Position numbers and translations under genes: made by a program
Shown here: one piece after another, positions 54,102 through 62,329 of the stretch
Layout: each line of letters begins with the position of its first letter
Numbering within the stretch: position 1 is the first letter of the stretch
Source: Streptomyces griseus
GTDB taxonomy: Bacteria > Actinomycetota > Actinomycetes > Nanopelagicales > Nanopelagicaceae
NCBI GenBank assembly: GCA_945865365.1
Contig: CAMBDL010000004.1
Span: 35,906-99,905, forward strand
Direction: 5' to 3'
DNA length: 64,000 nt
Notes under the pieces: generated by a model
Database searches by the model: none
Told to the model about the DNA's origin: nothing
What the model saw: the letters and a program-made list of their open reading frames with translations, nothing else

Positions 54102-54936
54102 GAAATACACACCGATTGAAAAAGTGGGAATCACGTCACGCCAATTGATACTTATTTTAATAACAGCTATGGCAGCTGTGCCTGGCTATCTCATGGTGAC
54201 TGGCTCTCTTAAAACACAGGCAGAATTTCTTAACTCACCTTGGTCGCTTCCAATGAATCCAAATTTCCAGGGATACTCGGCTGCGTGGAATGATCAATTT
54301 CCAACGTGGTTTAGAAATAGCCTCTTAGTTACTGTAACCGCGGTCTTCATCACGATTGTTATGGCCGCTTGCGCTGCATGGGGTTTTGCGCACTGGAAGT
54401 GGAAAGGTCGAGACACAGTGCTAGGGATACTCATCTCGTTGATGGTTGTACCCCCCGTTGTTTTACTCATTCCACTCTTCACATTGGGTGCAAAACTTGG
54501 ATGGATCTCTACTTTTCGAATGCTTATCCTTGTCTATATAGGCCTCATGTTGCCGTTTTCAATTTACCTGCTGACGAATTTTTTTAGAGCTATTCCAGCA
54601 AGCCTTACTGAGGCTGCAGAGATCGACGGAGCATCTAATTTTAGAACCTTCAGATCCGTAGTTCTTCCGCTTTCTGGTCCTCCGCTTATAACTCTCACGA
54701 TCGTTAATTTGCTCTGGGCTTGGAACGAACTTTTATTGGCTTTAGTGTTCTTGCAAAGCGATGAGCAAAAGACTCTTATGGTCGGTATCACCGGATTTCA
54801 GAGCCGATATTCCCTGTCGATCCCAACTATTATGGCTGGTATGACTATTGCAACGCTTCCATTATTTATTACATATGTTTTTGGTCAGCGCTACTTTATA
54901 ACTGGTTTGACCGCCGGTTCAGTTAAGGGGGAGTGA
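54094..54936 (+). CDS. Sugar ABC transporter permease (MalG type)
   Basis: 280 aa from the ATG at 54094 (MSKKYTP), which overlaps the previous stop by 8 bp; a frame extension to 54073 exists. Six helices, coupling motif EAAEIDGASNFRTFRSVVLP (about 182-201), ends YFITGLTAGSVKG as in MalG relatives. Confidence 0.9.
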   Translation: MSKKYTPIEKVGITSRQLILILITAMAAVPGYLMVTGSLKTQAEFLNSPWSLPMNPNFQGYSAAWNDQFPTWFRNSLLVTVTAVFITIVMAACAAWGFAHWKWKGRDTVLGILISLMVVPPVVLLIPLFTLGAKLGWISTFRMLILVYIGLMLPFSIYLLTNFFRAIPASLTEAAEIDGASNFRTFRSVVLPLSGPPLITLTIVNLLWAWNELLLALVFLQSDEQKTLMVGITGFQSRYSLSIPTIMAGMTIATLPLFITYVFGQRYFITGLTAGSVKGE

Positions 54937-54938
54937 GA

Positions 54939-55223
54939 ATGGAGTTTTTAGTCTCGATAAATGTCGACGTACCTCAGGATTTTCCGGCCTCTAGCTTCGA
55001 ACAACTACTCATTAGAGAGCGATTGCGCGGAAAAGAGCTCAAGGCCCAAGGTTCAATTGAGCGCATATGGAGAGTCCCTGGGACGAGAAACAATGTAGGT
55101 ATTTGGAAAGCCGAGGATGCCAGCGAACTTCACTTACTCTTGAGCTCCTTGCCAATCTTTGCATTTATGAGAATTGAAATACTCCCGCTAGCAGTACACC
55201 CATTAGAAGAGGAAATGAAATGA
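54939..55223 (+). CDS. Muconolactone isomerase-like protein
   Basis: 94 aa; the MDI family fold with EFLVSINVDVP at the start, LIRERLRGKELKAQGSIERI, WRVPGTRNNVGIWKAED (about 46-62) and LPIFAFMRIEILPLAVHP at the end. Classical muconolactone isomerase shifts a lactone double bond in aromatic degradation. Here, with no aromatic genes, it may act on a sugar-derived lactone or enol. Starts just after the permease stop, behind AAGGGG (ATG 54939; GTG 54933 possible). Overlaps the next SDR by 4 bp. Confidence 0.85.
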   Translation: MEFLVSINVDVPQDFPASSFEQLLIRERLRGKELKAQGSIERIWRVPGTRNNVGIWKAEDASELHLLLSSLPIFAFMRIEILPLAVHPLEEEMK

Positions 55224-56008
55224 AAAAACTTGATCAAAAGGTAGCTATTGTCACTGGGGCTGCTCAAGGAATCGGTCGTGCAATAGCTGATGAATTAGCG
55301 CGGGCGGGAGCGCATGTTGCTGTATTTGATTTAAATATAGAGAGTGCACAGATTGCCGCAGCAGAGATTTCTAAGTTGGGCGTTACCTCTCGAGGATATG
55401 CCGTGGATGTTTCACAGTCGAAAGTGGTTGATGATGCATTCGCACAAGTCGTTGCTGATTTTGGACGCTTAGATATATTAGTAAATAATGCGGGGGTTTC
55501 ATTCGTTGGCCCTCATATTAAAGATGTCACCGATGAAGTCTGGGATATTAGTCTGGGTGTTATGCAAAGTGGTGTGTTTTACTGCATGCGCGCTGCAATA
55601 AGATATTTTCTTCCTCAGAGATCTGGAAGCGTGGTCAATATTTCATCTATCCGAGGCTTTTCTTCCAACCCAGGAAGAATCGCATACTGTGCAACTAAAG
55701 CTGCAGTAATTATGATGACTCGCGTGGCCGCAGCCGAATGGGCACCATATGGCGTTCGAGCTAACGCAATCGCACCAGGAGTGCAACGAACTCCCATGTG
55801 GGATATCGATGTTGAACTCGGCGTCGTTGATGAAGAGCGTGTATTAAGAGTTACTCCTGCTGGACGCTTAGGTGATCCCAAGGAGATTGGAAAACTCACC
55901 GTCTTTCTCTGTTCCGATGATGCCGATTTCATCAATGGGGATTGCATCACTATAGATGGCGCACTTACAACGGTTCCGATCGATGGCGCGGTTACTCGCC
56001 CGAAATGA
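55220..56008 (+). CDS. SDR-family sugar or sugar-acid dehydrogenase, first copy
   Basis: 262 aa classical SDR: cofactor site VTGAAQGIGRA (11-21), NNAGVS (about 89-94), Ser in NISSIRG, YCATK (catalytic Tyr about 155) and APGVQRTPMWD. Likely NAD-dependent; either oxidises the incoming sugar to a lactone or the keto-deoxy acid later on. Coupled upstream and downstream by ATGA overlaps. Confidence 0.88.
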   Translation: MKKLDQKVAIVTGAAQGIGRAIADELARAGAHVAVFDLNIESAQIAAAEISKLGVTSRGYAVDVSQSKVVDDAFAQVVADFGRLDILVNNAGVSFVGPHIKDVTDEVWDISLGVMQSGVFYCMRAAIRYFLPQRSGSVVNISSIRGFSSNPGRIAYCATKAAVIMMTRVAAAEWAPYGVRANAIAPGVQRTPMWDIDVELGVVDEERVLRVTPAGRLGDPKEIGKLTVFLCSDDADFINGDCITIDGALTTVPIDGAVTRPK

Positions 56009-56886
56009 TGATTCACACCTTAGCTACTGAAGAGTTGAGTATTTCAGTCCTGCCAGAAAATGGTGGGGCTATTACTCATGCTGTTTTTCAGGGGCAAAAC
56101 TTTCTAGCTAAAGCCCCTCATCCCTCCGTAGAGCCAAAGTTTTTAGGCACAGAGCAAGACTGGGTGGCAGCCTGGAATGGTGGCTGGCAGCCGCTTCTAC
56201 CTAATGCCGGTAGCGAGTACCTACATGGCAAGTATCCTCAAGGTTTTCATGGCAATGCCTCTCAAGCAGCTTGGAGTATTTGCGAGAAAACTGCGCATTC
56301 CCTGTCTTTAGAATGGAGCGATGAAAATCTTAAGAGTCAACGCTCAATAACGATCAACGAAAGTGGGATAAGGCTTGCTGGATCTCTCGTTAATCGTGAC
56401 ACAGAGCCTCGACCTGTCATCGTTACTGAGCATTTGATTTTAGGATCTGATTTCTTAAAGACTGCAGTGCGATTGGAGCCAGTTGGTAATGCACAATTTA
56501 GAGAGTTAGCCTACGACGGCTCTGCTAACGGTGCTGAGTTTGGACCATGGGAAAGTTTTCACAACACAAATTGGTCAGTAGTTACATCTCAGACGCCGGC
56601 AAGAATGGGTGTCTTTTCAGATATTTCATGTATACGAGTAAGCAATGAGAATTATGAGATTGAAATTTCTTGGGATGCAGAAAATCTACCGTATCTTTGG
56701 ATTTGGGAGGAGATGGCATTCACGCAAGAACACCCTTGGAATGGAGAGTACGTGGCTCTTGGCATTGAACCCTCGAGTGCAGCTGATGGAGTTGGTTTAG
56801 GTGGTGGTTCAGTAAAAACTTTGGCAGTAGATGAAAAATTGAATTGGTCCGTACAGTTAAAAATCAAAAAGAGAGCGAGTAAATGA
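56005..56886 (+). CDS. Aldose 1-epimerase-like protein
   Basis: 293 aa from the ATG at 56005, which overlaps the SDR stop. Beta-rich galactose-mutarotase fold: ISVLPENGGAITHAVFQG near the start, NAGSEYLHGKYPQGFHGNA (about 72-90, the substrate His region), and WIWEEMAFTQEHPWNGEYVA late. Probably mutarotates the substrate sugar so the dehydrogenase gets the right anomer. The frame extends upstream to 55942 but that part is inside the SDR gene. Confidence 0.8.
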   Translation: MMIHTLATEELSISVLPENGGAITHAVFQGQNFLAKAPHPSVEPKFLGTEQDWVAAWNGGWQPLLPNAGSEYLHGKYPQGFHGNASQAAWSICEKTAHSLSLEWSDENLKSQRSITINESGIRLAGSLVNRDTEPRPVIVTEHLILGSDFLKTAVRLEPVGNAQFRELAYDGSANGAEFGPWESFHNTNWSVVTSQTPARMGVFSDISCIRVSNENYEIEISWDAENLPYLWIWEEMAFTQEHPWNGEYVALGIEPSSAADGVGLGGGSVKTLAVDEKLNWSVQLKIKKRASK

Positions 56887-56887
56887 G

Positions 56888-57373
56888 ATGGCAATTCGTG
56901 GCGCAGTCCAACATACGGGATTAACTGTGAGCAACCTAGAGAGATCTATTGATTTTTATGTGCGGATTCTCGGCTGCACACTCATTATGGCCCAGGAAAA
57001 AACGGGAGGTTATCTTGCAGAAATAGTCGGGTATCCCAATGCCAGCGTGAAGATGGCGCATTTAAGTGATCCGGCGGGCCACCATGTTATTGAATTATTT
57101 GAATATGTCACACCTGAAGTGCTGCCAACAGATCTTGAACCTCGACGAATAGGCAACGCGCACCTTTGTTTTATGGTTTCTGATCTAGACCGAGTTTATT
57201 CTGAGCTTCAAAATGAGGGAATTACTTTTATCTCCGGCCCTGTAGCAGTCGATACTGGAGCAAATGCTGGAGGTGCAGGACTTTACTTGCGAGATCCCGA
57301 TGGAATTACCATGGAGCTTTTTCAGCCCGCTCCAGGTACCGCCGCTTATAAACTATTACATGGTGAAAAATGA
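56888..57373 (+). CDS. VOC (glyoxalase/dioxygenase superfamily) protein
   Basis: 161 aa with paired beta-alpha-beta-beta-beta modules: VQHTGLTVSNLERSIDFYVR (about 7-26), HHVIELFEYV, GNAHLCFMVSDLDRVYSEL (about 87-105) and LRDPDGITMELFQP (about 139-152). His and Glu at these places would hold a metal. Could isomerise or cleave a keto-acid intermediate; lactoylglutathione chemistry is unlikely in an actinobacterium. Overlaps the next SDR by 4 bp. Confidence 0.82.
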   Translation: MAIRGAVQHTGLTVSNLERSIDFYVRILGCTLIMAQEKTGGYLAEIVGYPNASVKMAHLSDPAGHHVIELFEYVTPEVLPTDLEPRRIGNAHLCFMVSDLDRVYSELQNEGITFISGPVAVDTGANAGGAGLYLRDPDGITMELFQPAPGTAAYKLLHGEK

Positions 57374-58113
57374 AAAACTTCACTGAGCAAGTTATCGTAG
57401 TCACTGGTGGCGCACATGGAATTGGGAAGGCGACAGCTGAATTATTCCTAGAACTCGGGGCTCGAGTAATTGTTTTCGACCGAGAGCAACCAGAGAAAAA
57501 AACAGAGATTGACAACCTCATAATTGATTTAGGCAACCTCTCTGATTTAGAGAGTGCAGTTGCAGATGTTGTTCAGAAGTATGGAAGAATCGATGTGCTC
57601 GTAAATGTCGCTGGAATTTCCGTACCAAATACAATTCTTGATCTTGAACTTGATAAATACTTCACAACTTTAGATGTAAATCTTCATGCTCCGCTATTTC
57701 TTATGAAACATGTCGGCAAGATCATGGTCAAACAATCATATGGACGAATCGTTAACTTAACGAGTATTCATGGAAAATTGAGTGAACCCACTTCCACTGC
57801 CTATGACGTTAGCAAGGCAGGCCTTGAAGCGGCTACACGAACCGTCGCCCTTGAGTTTGCAGAATGTGGCGTGCTAGTTAATGCAGTGGCTCCAGGCTTT
57901 GTTGCAACTCGGATGTCGATCGTTAATGGTCAGGATGAACTTGAAAGCGATTGGTTTAATGAGGTTTATATTAAAAATAAGCGGTTGCCAATCGCTCGTC
58001 CAGCTTTGCCTATTGAGATTGCTCACGTTATTGCATGGTTAGCAAGCTCTTCGAATACATATATGACGGGCCAAACTCTCACTGTTGACGGTGGATTGTC
58101 GGTAAGGTTCTAA
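57370..58113 (+). CDS. SDR-family dehydrogenase, second copy
   Basis: 247 aa classical SDR: VTGGAHGIGKA (10-20), VNVAGIS (about 78-84, Val replaces the second Asn), LTSIHG with catalytic Ser, YDVSK (Tyr about 144), VAPGFVATRM, ending TGQTLTVDGGLS. Similar to 2-keto-3-deoxy-acid dehydrogenases, so it may oxidise the dehydratase product. Two SDRs in one operon fit a lactone-forming and a later diketo-forming step. Confidence 0.88.
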   Translation: MKNFTEQVIVVTGGAHGIGKATAELFLELGARVIVFDREQPEKKTEIDNLIIDLGNLSDLESAVADVVQKYGRIDVLVNVAGISVPNTILDLELDKYFTTLDVNLHAPLFLMKHVGKIMVKQSYGRIVNLTSIHGKLSEPTSTAYDVSKAGLEAATRTVALEFAECGVLVNAVAPGFVATRMSIVNGQDELESDWFNEVYIKNKRLPIARPALPIEIAHVIAWLASSSNTYMTGQTLTVDGGLSVRF

Positions 58114-58116
58114 ATT

Positions 58117-58965
58117 ATGAAGGCTGAGGTTACATTTAAAGGAGTTGCATTTCCCGAGTCTTTGCGTTGGCGCGGTGGCGACTTGTGGTTCTCTGATGTT
58201 CTAGCGGGAGTGGTGTACAGGGGCGACATTGCAACTGGGGAGTTACATACAGAAGCTGAAATCCCACCTCTAGTATCTGGTCTTGGGTGGTTGCACTCGG
58301 GTGAGTTATTGGTGGTGGATTGCGAAAAGAAAGCAGTTGTGCGACAAAAATTAAGTGGAGAGTTTGCGATTTATTCAGATTTCAGTTCTCATTGGAAATT
58401 TAGCGCTAATGACATGCTTGTTGACTCTGATGAGACTGTCTGGGTAGGAACCTACGGCTTTAATCCTGAAGGGGATTCGCCTGTACCAGCCGACCTAGCA
58501 CGAATCGCAAAGGGAGTAATTGACTTTCCAATCTCCGGACTAGTTTTTGCAAATGGAATTGCACGCATTGATGACAGCAGGATAGTAGTTGCGGAGACCT
58601 TTGCTGATCGAATTTCAATTATTCAAACCAGTGGTGAAGTTAAACTTCTTAAGCACATTCAATTACCAGGTAATGCAACCCCTGATGGACTCGTTGTCGA
58701 TAATCAGGGTTGTGCTTGGGTAGCATCGGCATATGGCGAGGCAGTTCTTCGAGTGGATCTTGAATCTGAAGAAGTGGTTCGAGCGATTGAAATTCCAGGT
58801 AGAGGTGTTTATGACTGCACTTTTGGAGGAGTGAATCTCGACAAACTTTATGTTGCAACATCGACGATCGATGAGACACATGTATTACGGGACTTACCCG
58901 GAGAAATTCTTTGTTTTGATTTAACGACAGATTATCCAGGTCTTCAAGGAATGGGGAATAAGTAA
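58117..58965 (+). CDS. SMP-30/gluconolactonase-family lactonase
   Basis: 282 aa six-bladed propeller. PESLRWRGGDLWFSDVLAG (about 12-30) carries the metal Glu, SANDMLVDSDETVWVGTYG (about 94-112) the Asn/Asp ligands, and NATPDGLVVDNQGCAWVA (about 187-204) the catalytic Asp region. Should open a sugar lactone to the aldonate. Stop overlaps the E1 beta ATG (TAATG). Confidence 0.88.
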   Translation: MKAEVTFKGVAFPESLRWRGGDLWFSDVLAGVVYRGDIATGELHTEAEIPPLVSGLGWLHSGELLVVDCEKKAVVRQKLSGEFAIYSDFSSHWKFSANDMLVDSDETVWVGTYGFNPEGDSPVPADLARIAKGVIDFPISGLVFANGIARIDDSRIVVAETFADRISIIQTSGEVKLLKHIQLPGNATPDGLVVDNQGCAWVASAYGEAVLRVDLESEEVVRAIEIPGRGVYDCTFGGVNLDKLYVATSTIDETHVLRDLPGEILCFDLTTDYPGLQGMGNK

Positions 58966-59972
58966 TGGCACAGGTTAGATTCCGTCAGGCTATAGCTCTG
59001 GCCCTTGCAGATGAAATGCGTATAGACCCCGCAGTTATGGTCTTTGGTGAAGATGTTGCACAAGCAGAAGGGCCATTCAAAACATCTGAAGGTCTACTGG
59101 CTGAATTTGGTCCTCTTCGAGTTCGGGATACTCCAATTTCGGAAATGGCATTTACTGGCGCAGGAGTGGGCGCAGCCACAGCTGGAATGAAGCCTGTTAT
59201 TGAGATTATGTTCATGGAGTTTATGGGCGTTGCTCTCGATATGGTTGTAACAGAGGCTGCAAAGTTTCACTATTTAAGTGGAGGGCAGTTTAAAGTCCCT
59301 ATGGTTATACGCGCTTCAGTTGGAGCAGGTGGAGGGTTTGGTCTTCAACATTCGCAAACATTAGAGAATTGGTTGGTTGCAACGCCAGGACTCAAAGTTA
59401 TTGTTCCATCAGATATTCAATCGGCCTATGAGTTAACACGTGCAGCGATCCGTGATCCTGGTCCGGTCGCAGTTTTAGAGCCGCGTGCGCTCTATGGTGA
59501 CAGAGGCGCACTCGTTCAAAAAGAAGATGGACTCATGGAGATTGGTAAGGCGCGAATCATGCGAGAAGGCGCCTCACTGACCGTAGTTTCAATGGGTCAG
59601 TTAGTGGGTAAATCTCTTGAAGCTCTTGCGGGCATGGATGTCGAAGTCATCGATCTTTCTACTCTTGTACCGTGGGATCAAGATTGTGTTTCACAATCCA
59701 TCAAAAAAACTGGCAGACTCGTTATCGTGCAAGAAGCACCTATTAGTGGTGGTTGGGGACATGAGATTCTTTCACTGATGGTGAGTAAGCATTTCGCAGA
59801 TTTAAAAGCTCCTCCTTTTATTATTTCGCCCCCAAATGCGCCCGTTCCTTACGGAAAAGAGTTAGAAGAGTTATACATTCCGCAGCCGGGTTATATCAAA
59901 GAGCAGATTGCTCACTATCTAGTGACTAACCAAGTTCCGACCCCTTGGTGGATTCAGAGAGGGTTGCTCTAA
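58965..59972 (+). CDS. 2-oxoacid/acetoin dehydrogenase E1 component, beta subunit
   Basis: 335 aa, transketolase pyrimidine plus C-terminal domains. FGEDVAQAEGPFKTSEGL (about 28-45), DTPISEMAFTGAGVGAA (about 55-71) with the conserved TPP-activating Glu, and VPSDIQSAYELTRAAIRDP are close to AcoB/PdhB-type E1 beta proteins. Needs the alpha subunit, which follows with a 1-bp overlap. No E2 acyltransferase or E3 gene is in the operon. Confidence 0.9.
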   Translation: MAQVRFRQAIALALADEMRIDPAVMVFGEDVAQAEGPFKTSEGLLAEFGPLRVRDTPISEMAFTGAGVGAATAGMKPVIEIMFMEFMGVALDMVVTEAAKFHYLSGGQFKVPMVIRASVGAGGGFGLQHSQTLENWLVATPGLKVIVPSDIQSAYELTRAAIRDPGPVAVLEPRALYGDRGALVQKEDGLMEIGKARIMREGASLTVVSMGQLVGKSLEALAGMDVEVIDLSTLVPWDQDCVSQSIKKTGRLVIVQEAPISGGWGHEILSLMVSKHFADLKAPPFIISPPNAPVPYGKELEELYIPQPGYIKEQIAHYLVTNQVPTPWWIQRGLL

Positions 59973-60964
59973 TGACTACACAGAATGAAGTTCAAAGTAA
60001 GCGCCGAAGAGATCTAGCAGATCCAGTTGAACAGTTACGGCGAATGCTTGAGATTCGATATTTCGAAGAAGAGATAGTGGGATTATTCTCTGAAGGCCTC
60101 GTCCATGGAACCACTCACACATGTCAGGGTCAAGAAGCTCTCAATATTGGCTTAGCAGTAACACTTAATTCAGATGATTTTGTTGCTTGTACATACCGCA
60201 GTCACGGTTTCGCATTAGCTTTAGGCCTCACACCCGAAGCCGCACTAGGTGAAATTATGGGTCGTACAACTGGATGCATTGGCGGAGTCGGGGGCTCCAT
60301 GCATCTATCTGCACCAGAGTTAGGGCTTTTGCCAACCTTTGCAATTGTGGGTGCTGGTCTGCCTATTGCTGCAGGTGCTGCTCTTGCATTTCAAACTCGT
60401 GGAGAAAAACGTGTTGCAGTCGCAGTATTTGGCGATGGGGCGGCAAATATTGGGGCTTTTCATGAAGCTCTTAATTTGGCTTCTGTTTGGAAACTACCAG
60501 TCATCTTTGTCTGTGATAACAATTTATACGGTGAGTACAGTCGAATTGAAACAACAACGTCGGTTGTTGATATCGCACAGAGAGCGGCATCATATTCTAT
60601 GCCATCTGAAATAATCGATGGCATGAAAGTCGATGAGGTTATTTCTAGTTTGAATCGTGCAATTGATCGTGCACGTTCTGGTGGCGGTCCAACACTTATT
60701 GAAGCAAAGACTTATCGCTATGCAGGTCATTCAAGAGCTGATTTAGCAACCTATCGTCCTGTGGGTGAGCTCGAGTCGTGGCTCCCTCGTGATCCAATTC
60801 TCGTTCGACAAAATGAATTAGTTGCATCCGGTGTACTTACGTTAACTGAAGTTGCAAAAATATCAGAAGAAGAACGAGAAGCAATCGCGCGAGTAATTGA
60901 ATTCACCCGTAACGCTCCCTTCCCACAGCCAGATGCTATTTTCAAAAATATTTGGACAAGTTAA
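59972..60964 (+). CDS. 2-oxoacid/acetoin dehydrogenase E1 component, alpha subunit
   Basis: 330 aa. TPP-binding motif GDGAANIGAFHEALNLA with NN (FVCDNNLYGEYS), about 160-195, and HTCQGQEALNIGLA, TGCIGGVGGSMHL. The ATG at 59972 overlaps the beta-subunit stop; a GTG-type extension to 59945 is inside the beta gene. The usual phosphorylation-site region YRYAGHSRADLATYR is present. Together with beta it forms a complete thiamine-dependent E1. Confidence 0.9.
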   Translation: MTTQNEVQSKRRRDLADPVEQLRRMLEIRYFEEEIVGLFSEGLVHGTTHTCQGQEALNIGLAVTLNSDDFVACTYRSHGFALALGLTPEAALGEIMGRTTGCIGGVGGSMHLSAPELGLLPTFAIVGAGLPIAAGAALAFQTRGEKRVAVAVFGDGAANIGAFHEALNLASVWKLPVIFVCDNNLYGEYSRIETTTSVVDIAQRAASYSMPSEIIDGMKVDEVISSLNRAIDRARSGGGPTLIEAKTYRYAGHSRADLATYRPVGELESWLPRDPILVRQNELVASGVLTLTEVAKISEEEREAIARVIEFTRNAPFPQPDAIFKNIWTS

Positions 60965-60973
60965 GGGGTTCAT

Positions 60974-61213
60974 ATGAAGTCAACAGCAAAAATGCCAAAA
61001 GTAGCCGACAGCGTTGATGAGGTCTTTATTTCAGAAATTCTAGTTGCCCCAGGAAGTGTGGTTCAAGCTGGAGATCCACTGATGCTAGTAGAAACTGATA
61101 AAGCAAGCGTTGAGGTTCCATCTCCGGTCACTGGAACTGTTATTACAATCTTGGTCGAGATCGATCAAGAAGTAAGTACGGGAACTCCAATCGTTGAAAT
61201 TGAAACTAGCTAA
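60974..61213 (+). CDS. Free-standing lipoyl domain
   Basis: 79 aa, a single biotinyl/lipoyl domain with Lys43 in ETDKASVEV as the lipoylation site and VPSPVTGTVITILV on the return strand. There is no peripheral-subunit-binding or catalytic E2 domain after it. It should accept the acyl group from the adjacent E1 and pass it to an E2 made elsewhere, or act as a carrier without one. AAGGGG site 6 bp before the ATG. Stop overlaps the convergent lacI stop by 4 bp. Confidence 0.88.
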   Translation: MKSTAKMPKVADSVDEVFISEILVAPGSVVQAGDPLMLVETDKASVEVPSPVTGTVITILVEIDQEVSTGTPIVEIETS

Positions 61214-62268
61214 ATCTTCTTCTTATTTCGCACTCTATTAGTACTGCTCTCACGGATAATAAAGTGAGTATCAATCACTGTTTTACGGGGTTTAGCGCCA
61301 CGCATAATTTCAAGCAACAGGCGAGCCGACTCTCGGCCAAGCATCTCGGCATCGCGGTATACCGATGAAAGCTGCGGAAGGATAACGTCAAACATAGGCC
61401 ATTCGTCGATGGCTACAAAAGAGACATCAGTTCCTATAGTAAGACTAAGGGAGCGTAGGGCACGTATCGCACCCGCTGTAGCTCCAACTCCACCTGTGAG
61501 AATTGCCGTTGGAACGGTGGGAGAAGAAAAGAGCAGATACGTTTGACGTTCAGAGAATTCTTCTGTGAAATTACCAAGACGGATATTATTCTCATTTATA
61601 GGAAGATTATTTTCTGCAAAGGCTTTCTTGTAGCCCTTTAAACGTTCACGCGTAATCAGAACATCAGGCGTTCCTGTTACGAAAGCAATTTCCCTATGGC
61701 CTTGATTAATAAGGTGATTTACTGCATCTCTAGTTCCAGCAAAGTGATTTGCGGATACACTTCCGTATTCATATCCAGCAACCTGGCGATCTAGTAGCAC
61801 AAGTGGCGAACGAAGGCTTTGTAGAGAACTCTTAACAGTAGAAGATTTTTCGGAAACAAGCGACGCAATAATTCCATCGACCCTTCGCCTTCGCAGAACT
61901 GCAAAATTTTCAGACTCAGTAATGTCATCTCCATCTGAGCTCATGAGTATCATTGAGTAGCCCATCTTGCGCAACTCTTGTTCACAACTTTGAGCCACTT
62001 GAGCAAAAAGCGGATTAGAAATGTCAGTAATAATGAATCCAATTGTTCGGGTCTCACCGCTACGCATCGATTGCGCTAAAATATCGGGTTCATAACCTAA
62101 AAATCGTGTTGCCTCCTCAACTTTTTTTGCCATGCGTGCAGAGACATCTGGGTGCCCGGACAACACTCGCGAAACACTTGAGATTGCTACTCCTGCTCTC
62201 CGTGCTACATCTTCCATCGTTGCAACAGGCAGGGGAGTTACTCGATCTTCTGGCTTCCGTTGTGACAT
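61210..62268 (-). CDS. LacI-family regulator of the sugar-acid operon
   Basis: 352 aa from the ATG at 62268 (MSQRKPEDR). HTH TMEDVARRAGVAISSVSRVL (about 18-37) and hinge; sensing domain with TIGFIITDISNPLFAQVAQ, VDGIIASLVS, VLLDRQVAG. The open frame goes on to 62391 across the operator and the divergent start, so it cannot be the real start. Convergent with the transport/catabolic operon, divergent from the dehydratase; the operator 21 bp upstream implies autoregulation. Confidence 0.92.
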   Translation of the reverse strand: MSQRKPEDRVTPLPVATMEDVARRAGVAISSVSRVLSGHPDVSARMAKKVEEATRFLGYEPDILAQSMRSGETRTIGFIITDISNPLFAQVAQSCEQELRKMGYSMILMSSDGDDITESENFAVLRRRRVDGIIASLVSEKSSTVKSSLQSLRSPLVLLDRQVAGYEYGSVSANHFAGTRDAVNHLINQGHREIAFVTGTPDVLITRERLKGYKKAFAENNLPINENNIRLGNFTEEFSERQTYLLFSSPTVPTAILTGGVGATAGAIRALRSLSLTIGTDVSFVAIDEWPMFDVILPQLSSVYRDAEMLGRESARLLLEIMRGAKPRKTVIDTHFIIRESSTNRVRNKKKI

Positions 62269-62288
62269 GCCCTCAGTGTATGATATTT

Positions 62289-62304
62289 CTAGAATCGTTT
62301 CCAG
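62289..62304. promoter_or_regulatory. Operator between lacI and the dehydratase gene
   Basis: CTAGAATCGTTTCCAG; its complement CTGGAAACGATTCTAG shares CTGGAAAC and the outer AG with the palindrome at 51770-51787. A further TTCCAG half-site follows at about 62306-62312. Position suits control of both divergent genes. Confidence 0.65.
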
Positions 62305-62329
62305 AAATTCCAGAAAGAGGGTTGCCGCC

